Below, piece after piece: positions 50,237-61,590 of a stretch of DNA of 64,000 bases (its first letter is position 1; the number at the start of each line of letters is the position of its first letter). Below the pieces are notes generated by a model. It saw only the letters and a list, made by a program, of their open reading frames with translations. It was not told where the DNA came from and did not search any database. The stretch is taken from contig NC_061866.1 in NCBI RefSeq assembly GCF_907164915.1, positions 43,340,320 to 43,404,319 on the forward strand. The letters are read 5' to 3'. Made by a program: the position numbers and the translations under genes. The stretch comes from Impatiens glandulifera. Taxonomy: Eukaryota; Streptophyta; Magnoliopsida; Ericales; Balsaminaceae.

Positions 50237-51711
50237 CAGTGGCGGACCTACAAGGGGGGCCTTGGGGGCCCGGGCCTCCCCCAACCATAAAAGTTTTAAG
50301 ATATTTTATATATATATATATATATATTTATCAAATAAGGTTTTGTCCTGCTGGTTTTGGAGTTACCTTCCATAACGGAGGTCAAGTGATCAAACCTGCC
50401 TCCCACATTTTCTTTATACAAACATTATTTTCTAATATTTATAATAAATTAACACTTTCTTTTATAAAAAAAATTAATTCATAATTATAGTATTCTAATT
50501 TCAAATATAATTTTATTAAGATAATTATTATTTTTATTTTATATCAACAATATTTTCTAAGATACAATATTTATAATAATAATACATAAATTTTAGTTAA
50601 TATATAAATAAGATTTATTTATATAATTTAAAATATAAAGAATTATATATAAAATAATGAAAATCATATAAGATTATTATTTATTTTAAAACTACATTTA
50701 TATTATAATTATATATATATATATTTTATTAATTTCAATATAATTAATTAATAATACAAATTACTTATAAAATAAATATTAAAATAATAATTTATATAAA
50801 TATAAGGGTAAAATAATAATTTATATAAATATAAAGGTAAAATATTATTTTATATTTCTTAATTTTAAATTAGTTTTAAACTATTACAACAAATAAATGT
50901 ATTTGTTAGATTTTATTTAGGGGACTAGGTTATGACACATATCTATTTTTAGTTATTTATTTTATGTAGGATATAGAATAATGGAGATGTTCTATAAACG
51001 AATTTTTACTTCTACATCACATGAGCAATCTGAGCATTCTCAATCAATTAATGAGCCTACTAATGAGTCTAATGTTACTGATCAAATATACATGGTTAGA
51101 ACATAGCATATCAAAAGATACATCATTTTGTTTTTAGTGTTATATTTTTAAGTCTTTAAATAGAGAAAACGTAAATGTTACCTTTATAGGAGATTGGTAC
51201 AAAAATTGGAAAAGGGCATTAGAAATATTCAATCGACATATGAGAACTTCAAATAGTTGTCATAATGAAGCTAGAAATCAATTTGAATCATTTCAAGATC
51301 AAAGACATAACATGAGAAACGTTTTACATACACATGGTCGTGATATAGAAATAAATTATCGCACCCGTTTAACGACAATGTTTGATGTAACACGCTTTCT
51401 ATTGAGGCAATGATTACCTTTTCGAGGACATGATGAGTCAAGTAGTTCATCAAATAAAGGTAATTTTCTTGAATTGATTGATTGGTATAGTCAACGTAAT
51501 GAAGATATTTTGTCTTTTTTTTGTACCGACTCATGGATAAGAATAATTTAGTAATTGTGCTTGTTAGTATTTTGTAATTGTGCTTGTTAGTATTTTTATG
51601 TAATTACCGAGTAAAATTTTAATTAAAAAATGCATTTATTTGATCGCCAAAAAAATGCTACGTTACTATGTATTTGGCCCCCCCGAGAAAATATTTCTGG
51701 GTCCGCCACTG
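50237..51711 (+). mobile_element. hAT element with TTF-zinc-finger transposase remnant (1475 bp)
   Basis: Terminal inverted repeats CAGTGGCGGACC / GGTCCGCCACTG are flanked by a perfect 8-bp duplication TATATAAC (50229-50236, 51712-51719). The interior is AT-rich up to 50930, then carries a transposase fragment, then the 3' end. The middle and C-terminal transposase parts, including the dimerisation domain, are missing, so the element is internally deleted. A mutated relative lies inverted at 18207-19492. Confidence 0.92.
50981..51540 (+). pseudogene. hAT transposase N-terminal fragment
   Basis: Starts MEMFYKRIFTSTSHEQ, like the N-terminus of TTF-type zinc-finger hAT transposases. After a frame break and a possible TTTATAG acceptor (about 51186) it continues GDWYKNWKRALEIFNRH, ...SCHNEARNQFESF... 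and, after an in-frame stop, LPFRGHDESSSSSNKGNF, which fits the start of the DUF4371 region. It ends at about 51530. DDE residues and the dimerisation domain are absent, so no activity is expected. Confidence 0.8.
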
Positions 51712-52382
51712 TATATAACAACATATTTTTAAATTTATTTGTATGTATAATTTTTAATTTATTTGTAAGATATTTAAATGAATTTATTTTAATTTTTTTA
51801 TAATTTATATAATTATATATTAAATATATATAAACGTTAATGTAAAATCACTAACACATTAATGTAAAAACCTTTATGCGTTCATGTAAAAACATTTATT
51901 CATTTATGTAAATCCTATTGGAGAATTAAAAAGGGTGAAACAAACTTTCTTCTTGTAAACCATACTGGAGAATTAAAAAGGGTGAAACAAGCGCTAATAA
52001 ACGAAGCTTACTTCACTGGGTATTTACAACGATTATATGAGTGAAACAAATTATCTAGTGAAGCTTGCTTTACTATGTATATACATCGCTCATATGAGTG
52101 AAATAAGCGCTACTTATTGATGCTTGCTTCATTTTTATTAACAGAACTAATAAAAGTGTAGCGCTACTCTTTCGACAGGCCATGTCGCTGCCACCCTAAT
52201 CGGTCACGATGCTGTTTTTCCAGTCAGACTCACCTCAGCCACTACGGTATGTCACGACATCCCTATCCGACCGCTCAAATCCCCAATAAATCGTGGACCA
52301 TGGGACGAAATAAAATCGCAAATCTGACAGGCATTCGGAACCAAATTCTCAAATCTCTCGCCCTATTCCAAAGGCATGAACC
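51712..52382. repeat. AT-rich flank, minisatellite and possible LINE 5' sequence
   Basis: 51945-52135 holds about three imperfect 55-60-base units with GTGAAACAAGCGCTA and GAAGCTTGCTTCA. 52155-52382 is GC-richer and unlike the flanks. It could be the 5' end of the plus-strand LINE, interrupted by the minus-strand LINE. No coding sequence is called. Confidence 0.45.
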
Positions 52383-55300
52383 TTTTTTTTTTGGGAAAAC
52401 GACTTAGCGTCATTTCATTAAAAATTCCCAAAAACGGGAAAAAAAACCACGAGTTTAAGAGATCATTCTAGACAGGCCTAGAATGATTTTGAAGTCGTAA
52501 CATTCTGAATAAAAGCTAAAAACGTAAATGAATTATCTGTTTACAATGCTTTCAATTCTAGTGAGTTTAAAAAAAGGTAAATTCCAGTTCCTGCAGATAT
52601 TCTAGTTCTGCTCCGTGCTTGAAATTCCTCTCCACGTTCCCGCGAGGGCGCTGCAATCCGATACAATATATTTCCATAACTCGTCAATGCTCCTACGGGT
52701 TCTGTCATATACCCTTGCATTCCGTTCTTGCCAAATGTTATACACCACTGCTCCAAAGCCGCACTTGAACACGCTTGTTGCAAATCTATTTCCTTTGGCT
52801 TTGAGTAGTGCCGCTTCTTTGATTTCATTTCATTCGCTCGGGAAACTGATCAGCTCCAGGCTTTTATAGAATCTGTCCCAAAGCTCCGAAGCAATACAAC
52901 AGCTCCCGAATAAGTAATCTATGGTTTCTTCATTTCCTATGCATAGAAGACAGCTCGCGTCCGGGATGCTCATATACTTACTGATACGATCACGTGTGCT
53001 GAGTCTTTCCTAGAAGGCAAGCCATAGGATGAACTGGTGTCGAGGGATAATCTTCGTTGACCATACAAGAGGAGCCATTCTAATTTCTGCGCTTTTTCCC
53101 GGATTACCTCCCATATTTTCTTCAATAACAGCTTCCCATTGTCCTCAGCTTTCCATTCATGAATATCCGGTCTGTCGTGTAGTTGTATGTTACTTATATG
53201 ATCAAGTATCCTCTTTCCTTCTGGAATTCTTCTCAAGAGCAAGTTCCAATTCCCGTATTTGATGTCTCTGATTTTCGCTTTTGCGTAGTCCCTTCTGATA
53301 CGAGTATTTTGAAACTGCTCCTTGTCGATGATAGGCTGGTTTTCAAACCAAGGGTCGTGCCAGAATAGAGTGCCTTTCCCGTCCCCTAGTCGGATGTCAT
53401 AAAGATCTGCAATATCGCTTCTTAGTTTAAGAATCTTTTTTAGAGACCAGCTCATACCTTCGTGAACTTTGCAGGTCCAGATGCTGGTTTCGTGTTTCAT
53501 AAATCTCGTATGCACCCATTTGATCCATAGTGACTCCTGATTGCGCTCCAAAGCCCACAAATGCTTGAAGGTTAGAGCCTTGTTCCACTCGATACAGTTC
53601 TTTAAGTCGATGCCTCCCTCGTCCTTCGGTTTGCAGAGAGCGGTCCATTTGACTTTCTTTCCTCCTCTTCCACTATTACCCCAAATAAAGTTTCTCATCA
53701 GTGTGTCGAGTTCTTTCATTACCTTCTTCGGAATGACCATTTGCTGCGCCCAATAGCCAACTATGCCCATAACCACGGTTTTGATAAGTTCGATCCTCCC
53801 TGCATAAGAAAGTTTTTTCGCTGCCCAGCCAGATATCGTGTTTTTTACCTTTTCAATCAGCGGCTTGCAGTGTGAGATCTCGATCTGCTTTGCAGTTAAC
53901 GGAATTCCTAAGTACCTTATGGGAATTCTGCCTTCCTTGATGCCCATGATGTTGAAGATGTCCTGCTTTGTTTCGTCCTTCACGCCTCCATAAAATGCCA
54001 CACTTTTGCTTTCATTAATAGTTAAACCTGTTACCTCAGAAAAGAACGTTAGTGCAGCCCTAATAGTTTTAATGGAATCAACGTCCGCGTGCGCTAGAAT
54101 GAACAAATCGTCAGCAAAGCATAAATGTGTTACCTCCTCTACCTCATAGAATGGGTGAAAGATGTATGGACGATTCTTTCGGAACATCGCGAAGATGCTC
54201 TCAAAGATCGCCATGATAGCTACAAAAAGGTAAGAAGAGAGGGGGTCTCCTTGCCTTACCCCGTTTTCACCCTTGAAATAGCCTCTGTGGACTCCATTGA
54301 CGCTAACAACAAAGCATGATGATGAAACGCATTGCATAATCCAATCGATAAAAATCATAGGAAAAGCAGAAACAACCAGAAAGTCTCAAATGGCTTCCCA
54401 TCTAACAGAGTCAAAAGCTTTCTTGATATCTATTTTGAAAGCCACTCTCGGGGATATTTTCTTTTTCTCGTAGCCTTTTAATAGGCTATGCATGAGAAGA
54501 ATATTATGAGAGATTGTCCTACCGGGGATGAATGCAGATTGATTAAGATTTATTATTTTTCCTATAACATTTTTAAAACGTTTAGAAATGATTTTTGAAA
54601 TTACTTTATAAATCACATTGCAGCAGGAAATTGGTCTGAAATCTTGTACTTTCTCAGGTACCGCAGTTTTGAGGATCAAGGTTAGGACCGCTGTATTCCA
54701 TTGCTTTAACATCTTCCTGTTTTTGAAAAACTCTAGAACCCCATCAGTAACATCTTTACCCACAACCGACCAATTATCTTTGAAGAACTGTGCATTAAAC
54801 CCATCAGGACCCGGGCTTTTATTCCCATCAATACTAAACAGAGCTTCTTTAACCTCAACCTTCGTGACCACCCTTATCAACTCGCGACTATCTTCTGCAG
54901 AGATTTTCCTATCAATAATTTGATACAAGGTATTCAGGTGACTTTGATGCTGCTTTCTTGTACCCATAAACTGCTTATAGAAATCAATAGCCAAATCTTG
55001 GACACCCTTTTGACCCTGAACATATTCACCATCATCATTCTTCAGCTTGTACACATTGTTTCTCATGTTTCTAGCCTTGCATTTTCTGTAGAAGAAAGCT
55101 GTGTTTTTGTCACCCAACGAAAGCCAGCTCTGTCTTGATTTCTGTCTAACAAAATTCTCTTCAAGCAAACTCAGCTTCCTGAAGTTTTCAAGCGCATATA
55201 TTTCTGTTTCATTGAGTTGTTCATCACTATCATCCCTTAATAACTTTTTCTGAACATCTTCCAGTTCTTCTCTAGTAGCCAAAACTCTATTGGAGATATT

Positions 55301-55950
55301 GCTGAACTTCTTCTTGTCAAAGCTTTGGAGATGATTCTTCAGGAGCTTAAGCTTCTCAGAAACCCTGTACATGTTGGAACCTCTGACATCTGTTGACCAT
55401 ACGCTTTCGAGGATACCCTTGAATTTATCATTATCCATCCAGAAATTGAAAAATTTAAAGAGCCTTTTGAACCTTTCTTCCTTTTCCCAGAACAATTTAA
55501 TCGGGCAGTGATCCGATATACCCGGATTCAAAACATGAAGTTGACTTCTCGGAAATTGGTTAATCCAGTTCTCATTTACTAGACATTTGTCAATTCTACT
55601 TTTTCTAATTTGTTCATTCCCTCTCGTAGAAGACCAAATGAAGAAGTTCCCAGAATTGGTAGGCTCGATACAACCCATATCTCTGATGCAGTCATTAAAT
55701 TCAATCATATCCCCAGTAATTTCAGATTCTGAGCTACGATCAGATTCGTTTCTAGTTACGTTGTAATCACCGAGGACAGCCCAAGATTTATCAATATCGA
55801 TCCAGTTTCTAAGACAATTCCAGAGGAGTCTTCTGTCCGTGCTTGAGTTGCTACCATAAGGCATGAACTTGTCATGACCAATGAAAGGAGCGAGCAAATC
55901 ATTTGCCAATTCAAAATCCGATTCGAGCAAGATTGGAACTCATTCGACAA
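52383..55950 (-). mobile_element. 5'-truncated LINE (L1 type) with ORF2
   Basis: Ten T residues at 52383-52392 are the poly(A) end of a minus-strand element, preceded on that strand by ATGACGCTAAGTCGTTTTCC. The coding part holds the second half of the endonuclease, the reverse transcriptase and a zinc-binding domain. The 5' end lies at about 55940-55960, inside the endonuclease domain. No target duplication was found by eye. Confidence 0.9.
52545..55930 (-). pseudogene. LINE ORF2: endonuclease (partial), reverse transcriptase, zf-RVT
   Basis: Endonuclease C-terminal half: SRIDKCLVN and GISDHCPIKLFW (residues about 110-150 from 55930). RT: NKSPGPDGFNAQFFKDNW, FRPISCCNVIYKVISK, NQSAFIPGRTI and FKIDIKKAFDSVRWEAI. 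A single in-frame TGA (54386-54388) then replaces a likely Trp codon. The frame resumes with GVRQGDPLSSYLF and the catalytic CFADDLFILAHAD (about 54120). A frameshift near 53085 and a stop near 53010 break the terminal zinc-binding region (HQFILWLAF, then CLLCIGNEETIDYLFGSC). Few lesions for a dead copy, so it is a fairly young insertion. Confidence 0.9.
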
Positions 55951-57420
55951 AGCCGAATACTAGGAAATCATTATGTGGTTGGTTAATGTAATGAGGGAGT
56001 TCTACAAGTGCCATAAAACCTATGCCTACACTACACAAACAAATGCAAATCGAACATGGCAAACCAATAAGGTTTGGGGGGAAAACGGGACAGCTAATGG
56101 AGGCAAGCTCAATGTAGATCCTAGTCTAAAAATTAAAACGCTCGAACACCCGCTCCAAATCGAACTCCCCCTAGAAATTGAAGAGGGATGCGTCAACGAT
56201 TGGAAGCGAGTTGTCGTCGGTTACTTCATGGGCACCCACAAGGCCCCATTCCGAGCAATCAAGGCCGCCCTTTTCCGACAATGGAGCGAAAAGAGACTTA
56301 AAAAAGTCAAAGTCAACGACTTTGGCTATTTCTTCCTCACTTTTGGCATGGAAACCGAAGCCCAAGCCATTGCCGACTTAGATTTCACCTTCATGTTCAG
56401 CTTATGTTTCAAGCTCGCCAAATGGAATGAAGAAATGGACATCAATAGCAAACTGCCACAATCCGAACAAGTGTGGGTGAGACTAAGAAACATTCCACCA
56501 CACCTTTGTAATACCAAAGCACTTGCCTACCTCACCAGACTCATTGGAAAGCCGCTTAAGCTCGATCCCGACTTTACTCGTTTAAACGAGTCACGTTTGC
56601 TCGCGTTTGCATTGAGATCGATTCAACGAGTACAAAACCGGAAAAATTCGAGTTAAGATGCTAGAATAAAAACATGGCTATCATTGAGGTCATGTACGAA
56701 CAATCGGAAAAAGAGGATGGTGAAAAGCAAAAGAAACACGTGGTCACCCCCGAACAAGAGAATCTAAAGGTGGTCAAGAAATATTATATTGAAATCCTCA
56801 AAGCAAATGAAATCCACAATGAACACGTGAACGAGAACCAAACTGATCTCGATCTCACCGAGCCTAAAACCGAGGCCCTTTCCCCACTAATTAGGTTCGA
56901 AAAGCCCAACATCGACGTGAATGATAGCGAAAGCCAAAACATCTCAAAAACCATTAGCTACGAAACCAAAGAAAGCCGCAACGTTGTCAAAGAAACCACC
57001 TTAAGGGAAACAACTGATACGCTCAACTCCAAACTCAAGCCCAAAAGAAAAAAAGTGACAAGAGAAGCTAGCGAAGACGAAGAAGCCGGAACTCTATCCG
57101 GAAATATATCCCAAAAAGACCTAAGGATGACAAGAAAGAAGGAAAGAAAGAACAAGGGCAAAGACAAGAGAGACGAATCCGAGGAAATCAACCCCTATCG
57201 TCTTGTTTTAGTTGATTGATTGTTAGTTTCCTTCCTTATTCACTTTTGTACTAATGATTTCATGTCCATATGCGTTTCTTAGACAAAACTGTGGATTCTT
57301 TATGGCCATCGTGTGTTGACTTTGAGCATACTGTTGTAAGCTCAATTTCTGCTCTTGTACTCCTTTTATCCTTTTTGGGTCTTTTTAATTAATGGCGTAA
57401 GCCATTTCTCCAAAAAAAAA
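55951..57420 (+). mobile_element. LINE with ORF1 only, plus strand
   Basis: An ORF1-like gene is followed within 200 bases by a LINE 3' tail (AATGGCGTAAGCCATTTCTC, 57391-57410) and nine A residues (57412-57420). No endonuclease or RT sequence lies between. The tail resembles that of the adjacent minus-strand LINE, so both may use related machinery. The 5' boundary is uncertain. The GC-richer sequence at 52155-52382 may belong to it. Confidence 0.7.
55973..57219 (+). pseudogene. LINE ORF1 (gag-like, DUF4283)
   Basis: The first frame (55973-56656) has the DUF4283 pattern of plant LINE ORF1 proteins: VVVGYFMGTHKAPFRAIKAA, WVRLRNIPPHLCNTKALAYL, IGKPLKLDPD. Near 56605 a +1 shift moves the expected ARVCIEID continuation to the next frame. 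A TAG follows at about 56662, then an open frame 56674-57219 (181 aa), strongly charged with Lys/Glu-rich runs. The usual CCHC zinc knuckle after the DUF4283 part is not present. The original protein was probably about 415 residues. Two lesions make it a pseudogene. Confidence 0.8.
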
Positions 57421-58081
57421 GTGAAACAAACGCTATCGAGTGATGTTGGCTTCATTTCTATTTACAACATTGAAGTAATAATTTAAATAAATAGAAATTA
57501 TTCTGCTACACTTCCACTATTTTTTTTCTCTCTTATCGATTTTTTAAACCCTAGTATGAATCTTCTCCGCTACAATCTTCTCGCAAAAATGAAATTTAAT
57601 GGAGTGGCGTCAAATGTTCTTTATGGTCTTGGGGATGATGCTAATGCAACATTCCCTTGAAGTGTTTAGCGATTTCTCTCTTAGAAATTGTCCGTCGAGT
57701 TTTTTGTCTTCTTTTTGCAGATTTTGGTTAACAAGATCTGCAAGAGACATGTTCATCTCCTTTTTTTATTTTAATCGTCTTCTCAAAATGTCTAGATGAA
57801 ACTGTCTGTTAACCAAATAAACCCTAAAAGATATTCTCGTATTTCTTAACAAGTACAATGTCTGCTTTCTTTAACAACTATTTCTTAACGTATCGGCACA
57901 TTTGGCACGACTAACACATCTGGCACGTTATGCACATCGGGTTTGTCGCCTTACCTCTAGCGCGGTCGATGATTCGACCTACCTCCTGCAGTTTGCTGTG
58001 ACAGTCTATGTCTTGCTCTGGTGCATATGCGGTATGTTCCTTTGGTGTTGTGCAGATACAGATCTTTAGGGTGCAGGCCTA
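57421..58081. other. Unassigned sequence with minisatellite unit and small ORF
   Basis: 57421-57475 is another unit of the 55-60-base minisatellite at 51945-52135. A 34-codon frame (57556-57660, MNLLRYNLLAKMKFNGVASN...) follows AAACCCTAG. It has no recognised relative. 57880-58081 is GC-richer, with repeated TTTGGCACG/TCTGGCACG motifs. Nothing else could be assigned. Confidence 0.4.
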
Positions 58082-58396
58082 CAGGCCGGCCCTAAGAATT
58101 TGGGGTCGTATGCAAATTTAAATTTTGGGACCCCTAAATTAGTAAAAAAAATTAAAATAAATTTTAATAATATAAACTGAGATATAAATGATTAATATAT
58201 TATAATACGAAAATAAGAGATTAAAAATGAGATAAAAAGTTATATAGATTATATAATATATATTTAATATTAAAGGAGAAAAAAATGAAAAATTAAGATT
58301 AATAATATAATACTATTAAATATTAAAAAATGAGACCTATAAAAGTAGGGGCCCTATACAACTACATAGGTTGACTTACCCCAAGGCCGGCCCTAA
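58082..58396. mobile_element. MITE-like element with GGCCGGCCCTAAG ends
   Basis: Ends CAGGCCGGCCCTAAG (58082) and AAGGCCGGCCCTAA (58383) are near-palindromic and form an imperfect terminal inverted repeat. TTGGGGTC and GGGACCCC-type sequences lie next to the left end and GGGGCCCTATAC next to the right end. The interior is extremely AT-rich. Similar ends are known from non-autonomous hAT elements in plants. No clear 8-bp duplication was seen. Confidence 0.6.
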
Positions 58397-59796
58397 GGTC
58401 GACTGCCCTTCCTAGAGACACGAATCTCGCCTACTGCAGCTGATCGAGTTGCGTTTCAGGTTCTAGCATCTTGGTGCAGGTGCTAGAGCAGTCCCTCGTT
58501 GAATAAGTGCATGCGTAGTTTATCCTTGATGTCTGTTGTTTTGCTACAGGTTGTGCTGTTGTTGTGTATTGTGCAGGCTGTAGTCTTTACTGGTGCAATC
58601 ACAGTTCATCCCTACTGTTTGTGGTATGTTGTAGATGTTGATTTTTCATCTGCTTGTGGAAGCGCCTGCTAATTAACTGTGTGAGACTGTGTAGGTGCGG
58701 TTGCTGGTTCTTATGCAGGTAGTGTGGCTGTTGATATTGACTTTCTAGTGCAGGTGCAAGTTTTTTTTTTTCTTTTCAATTTTTTTTTCTGATTTATTTT
58801 ATTACGAATATTATAGAACTGATCTTATTTTTGTCAAACACCAATTTGTAAATATATTATTTATATATCACAAATTATGTCTATTGTTGTTCTTTTTTAT
58901 ACTGTCTTTTTTGTATTTTTAGCTTTATTTTTTTTAACATTGCAGAATGCAGCTACATATCTGATAAATCTGCATTCTATTTAGATTTAACATGTTATGA
59001 TTCTGTTTATCTTATTCAAAGGATTATATCGCTTAATCACTCTTTTATTGTAGATACCTATAATCATGATGGTTGTGGTGGAAGTTCCACGTGATTTTCT
59101 TATCCCAGCTGCTTCAACTATATCAACATCAAAAGGAAGAGGGTTGAGGTTCTTGGTGAACAAGGTGATACTTATGAGGTTCTTGGTGAACAAGGTGATA
59201 CTTATGAGGTTTGGGTTGGATCTGATAGAAATAAGATTTGGGAACTACATTGGGCGGCACTGGAAACGGTCATTCGATTTCTGCAACCGTTTGGTTTCAA
59301 CAATCCACGCTTGTTTGGCTGTTGCTCTTTCCTGTCTCTCAATTCAAGATTGGACCTGCCCAGCCTGCCCTTTCGTTTCTATGCCTTCTCAATTTCAGGG
59401 TCTTCTTCTTCTTGATCTATTCTATAATTTAATCTAAATCTAATCTACTCTAATGGGGATAGATACGAAGTCTTCTAGTAGTCACGCTTTCATACATGGT
59501 GTATGATATTCTTTGTGGGCTTTTTGAAAACAATCTAAAGATAGACAATTTCTTCCACCACCCTGTTTGCATTATTGGATCCATCGCAGGTTTCTCTACC
59601 AAATGGTATATATGTTGTATTATAGTGGAATCTTTTTTTGTTTATTTCGTAATTTGACTATTTTTGTGTGTCATATCTATATATATATATAGGGTGGATC
59701 TGAGATGGTGGCAGCATTATGCATAACAAAGATCTCAACACCATTTCTACACTTGAAAGAGATTCTCAAACATCTCAGTTAAGAAACGTCCAGTAG
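58397..59796. other. Unassigned sequence, exon-like patch
   Basis: 58400-58760 is GC-richer, with many GTGCAGG/TGCAGGT motifs. 58761-59040 is T-rich. 59045-59430 reads as coding-like: one frame gives KRKRVEVLGEQGDTYEVLGE, the next residues being QGDTYEVWVGSDRNKIWELH, with a 30-bp tandem duplication (about 59143-59202). I do not recognise the protein. The frame is open to about 59415. A T-rich stretch ending in TTGTAG (about 59052) could be an acceptor. 59437-59796 shows nothing clear. Confidence 0.35.
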
Positions 59797-60187
59797 CATG
59801 TCTATCAATCGTAATAAATATAATTTCATTTCAGTCAAAATCTAACATTTATTTCCATAAAATTTATACATACAAATAAATTTGGTTATTTCTGTTTTGC
59901 GAAATTATTACCACATTCAAAATATGTCGTTTTCAAGCTTCTTTATTTGATGCGATGTCTCCTTCTATATATTACATAAAACCCAATAATTTTGATATAT
60001 AAATTTTGCCCAAATAATCATAAGAGTCATGGAAAGTCAAAATAAAAATAAAATGAAGTTTGCTTACAAGTTAAAAATGCTACAGGTTAAATGTTAATAA
60101 ATATATTTGGACATTTGATTGGTTGGATGCAAATTGGATGCCTATTTAAATATTCCTTCTTAACCCATCAACAAAACACTTATGCAC
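59797..60187. repeat. PPR 3' flank fused to PPR leader, U6
   Basis: Matches 31726-32105 up to AACAAAACACTTATG and then continues with CTTTCCCTTCG, the PPR leader (compare 34559). The entire PPR coding sequence and 3' UTR, 2.45 kb in U3 coordinates, is missing at the junction. Confidence 0.85.
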
Positions 60188-60385
60188 ATACTTTCCCTTC
60201 GTCGCCGCCGCCGTCCAAACTCGGGAACGGAACTGAGTCTCCGACCGAATTACTGCAGATAACTCGTTGGTGGATCGAGATCGTTGTTCAATTCCTCGTA
60301 GACCAAACCCTAGCCAGGCATTTCTCCAAATATTCCTGAAATCTTAACAGTCTTTGTTAACTTGCTCCTCTCTCTTTTTCATTCG
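60188..60385 (-). promoter_or_regulatory. Orphan PPR leader, U6
   Basis: GTCGCCGCCGCCGTCC (60202-60217), the AAACCCTAG motif and the TC-rich stretch are all retained. No PPR frame follows on the minus strand, so any transcript starting here would run into the former 3' flank. Confidence 0.7.
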
Positions 60386-61590
60386 AGCTAAAATTTTCAT
60401 TTACTTTTCCAAGTGTAATTTTTTACCTTAAGTTACTATATAATGTCTAGTTAAATCAACGGATAAAATAAATGATTTTTTTTTTTATATATTATTTGAT
60501 TTTATTCTAAACTCAATTTTTATTTATTCCGAAATCAAATTATATGATCATCTTTATTTTGGTAATACAATTATTTTTTCATCTCTTCCTAGATTTAAGA
60601 ATTTTCACCATAAAAAAGATACATTCTATATGTATTTGTTTTGAACGTGATTAAATAATTATCTTAATTTGTAAAAAAAAAATATATAATCTATTATAAG
60701 TAATATAATGGATGGTTTAAGTGTTTTAAGAGTTCGTTAATTTTACTCATTCACGTTAAAATTTGCGTGTCTTTATATCATGTTAAATGCTTAGTTGATT
60801 GAACACTGATAGATTTATAAATGTGACACTAAATATAAATAATTATTTATACATTATTATTTATGTGATTTTTTTTATCAACAAGTGAATTTAGAGTAGA
60901 ATATATTTATTTTGCTTGTTTATATTAATGGAGAGAGTAATATCAATATAATGATTATTTTTTAATAGCGGTTAATGAAATCAAGAAGATAAAACTGATA
61001 GAGAAATGAACTTTATTATGCAATAGGGATAATAATGTTTTTATTCATGTAGTGAAAAGATGAATGTAAATGGTCTATTGAGCAAATTTTAAGATTTATA
61101 TACTCGTTAGAATTGCAACAATAAATTGTTTCTAATCAAGTAGACGATAACATAAAAAAATATATATTAGAGTCATGGTTGGAATTAGCTGATACCCAAG
61201 GATGACATGATCTTTGTTGAGTTCCTCTAGATCAATGGTAAGAGCTTTGGACAATGATTTCATTGGGTGTAAGAGGGTGGGAATGGCTGAATATTAGTAA
61301 CTTTAGGCCAATCCTTGGCCGATTAAAAAAACTAACATAATTAATGAATATTCTGATTTCAATTAAATAAGATGTTATGATTACACTATGATTGCTTTTA
61401 ATGTGTAATAGTGCGCGCTAATATTATTTAATAATATTGCTGAAAAATTAATTAATTATATATATAATAAATGCGATCATTTTATATATATATATATATA
61501 CAAGTTGGTTTAGACATACATATTTCATCAAATTTGGGATTTAAGCTATCACATACCATTAGGACCATATTTATTTCATATTTATTAATT
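60386..61590. repeat. AT-rich PPR-upstream segment, U6, with Helitron empty site
   Basis: Homologous to 34751-35960. Unoccupied site at 61421/61422. No gene. Confidence 0.75.

Noticed and set aside
53029..55138. Plus-strand frames of 60-100 aa over the LINE
   Set aside because: Shadows of ORF2, which has conserved RT motifs on the minus strand.
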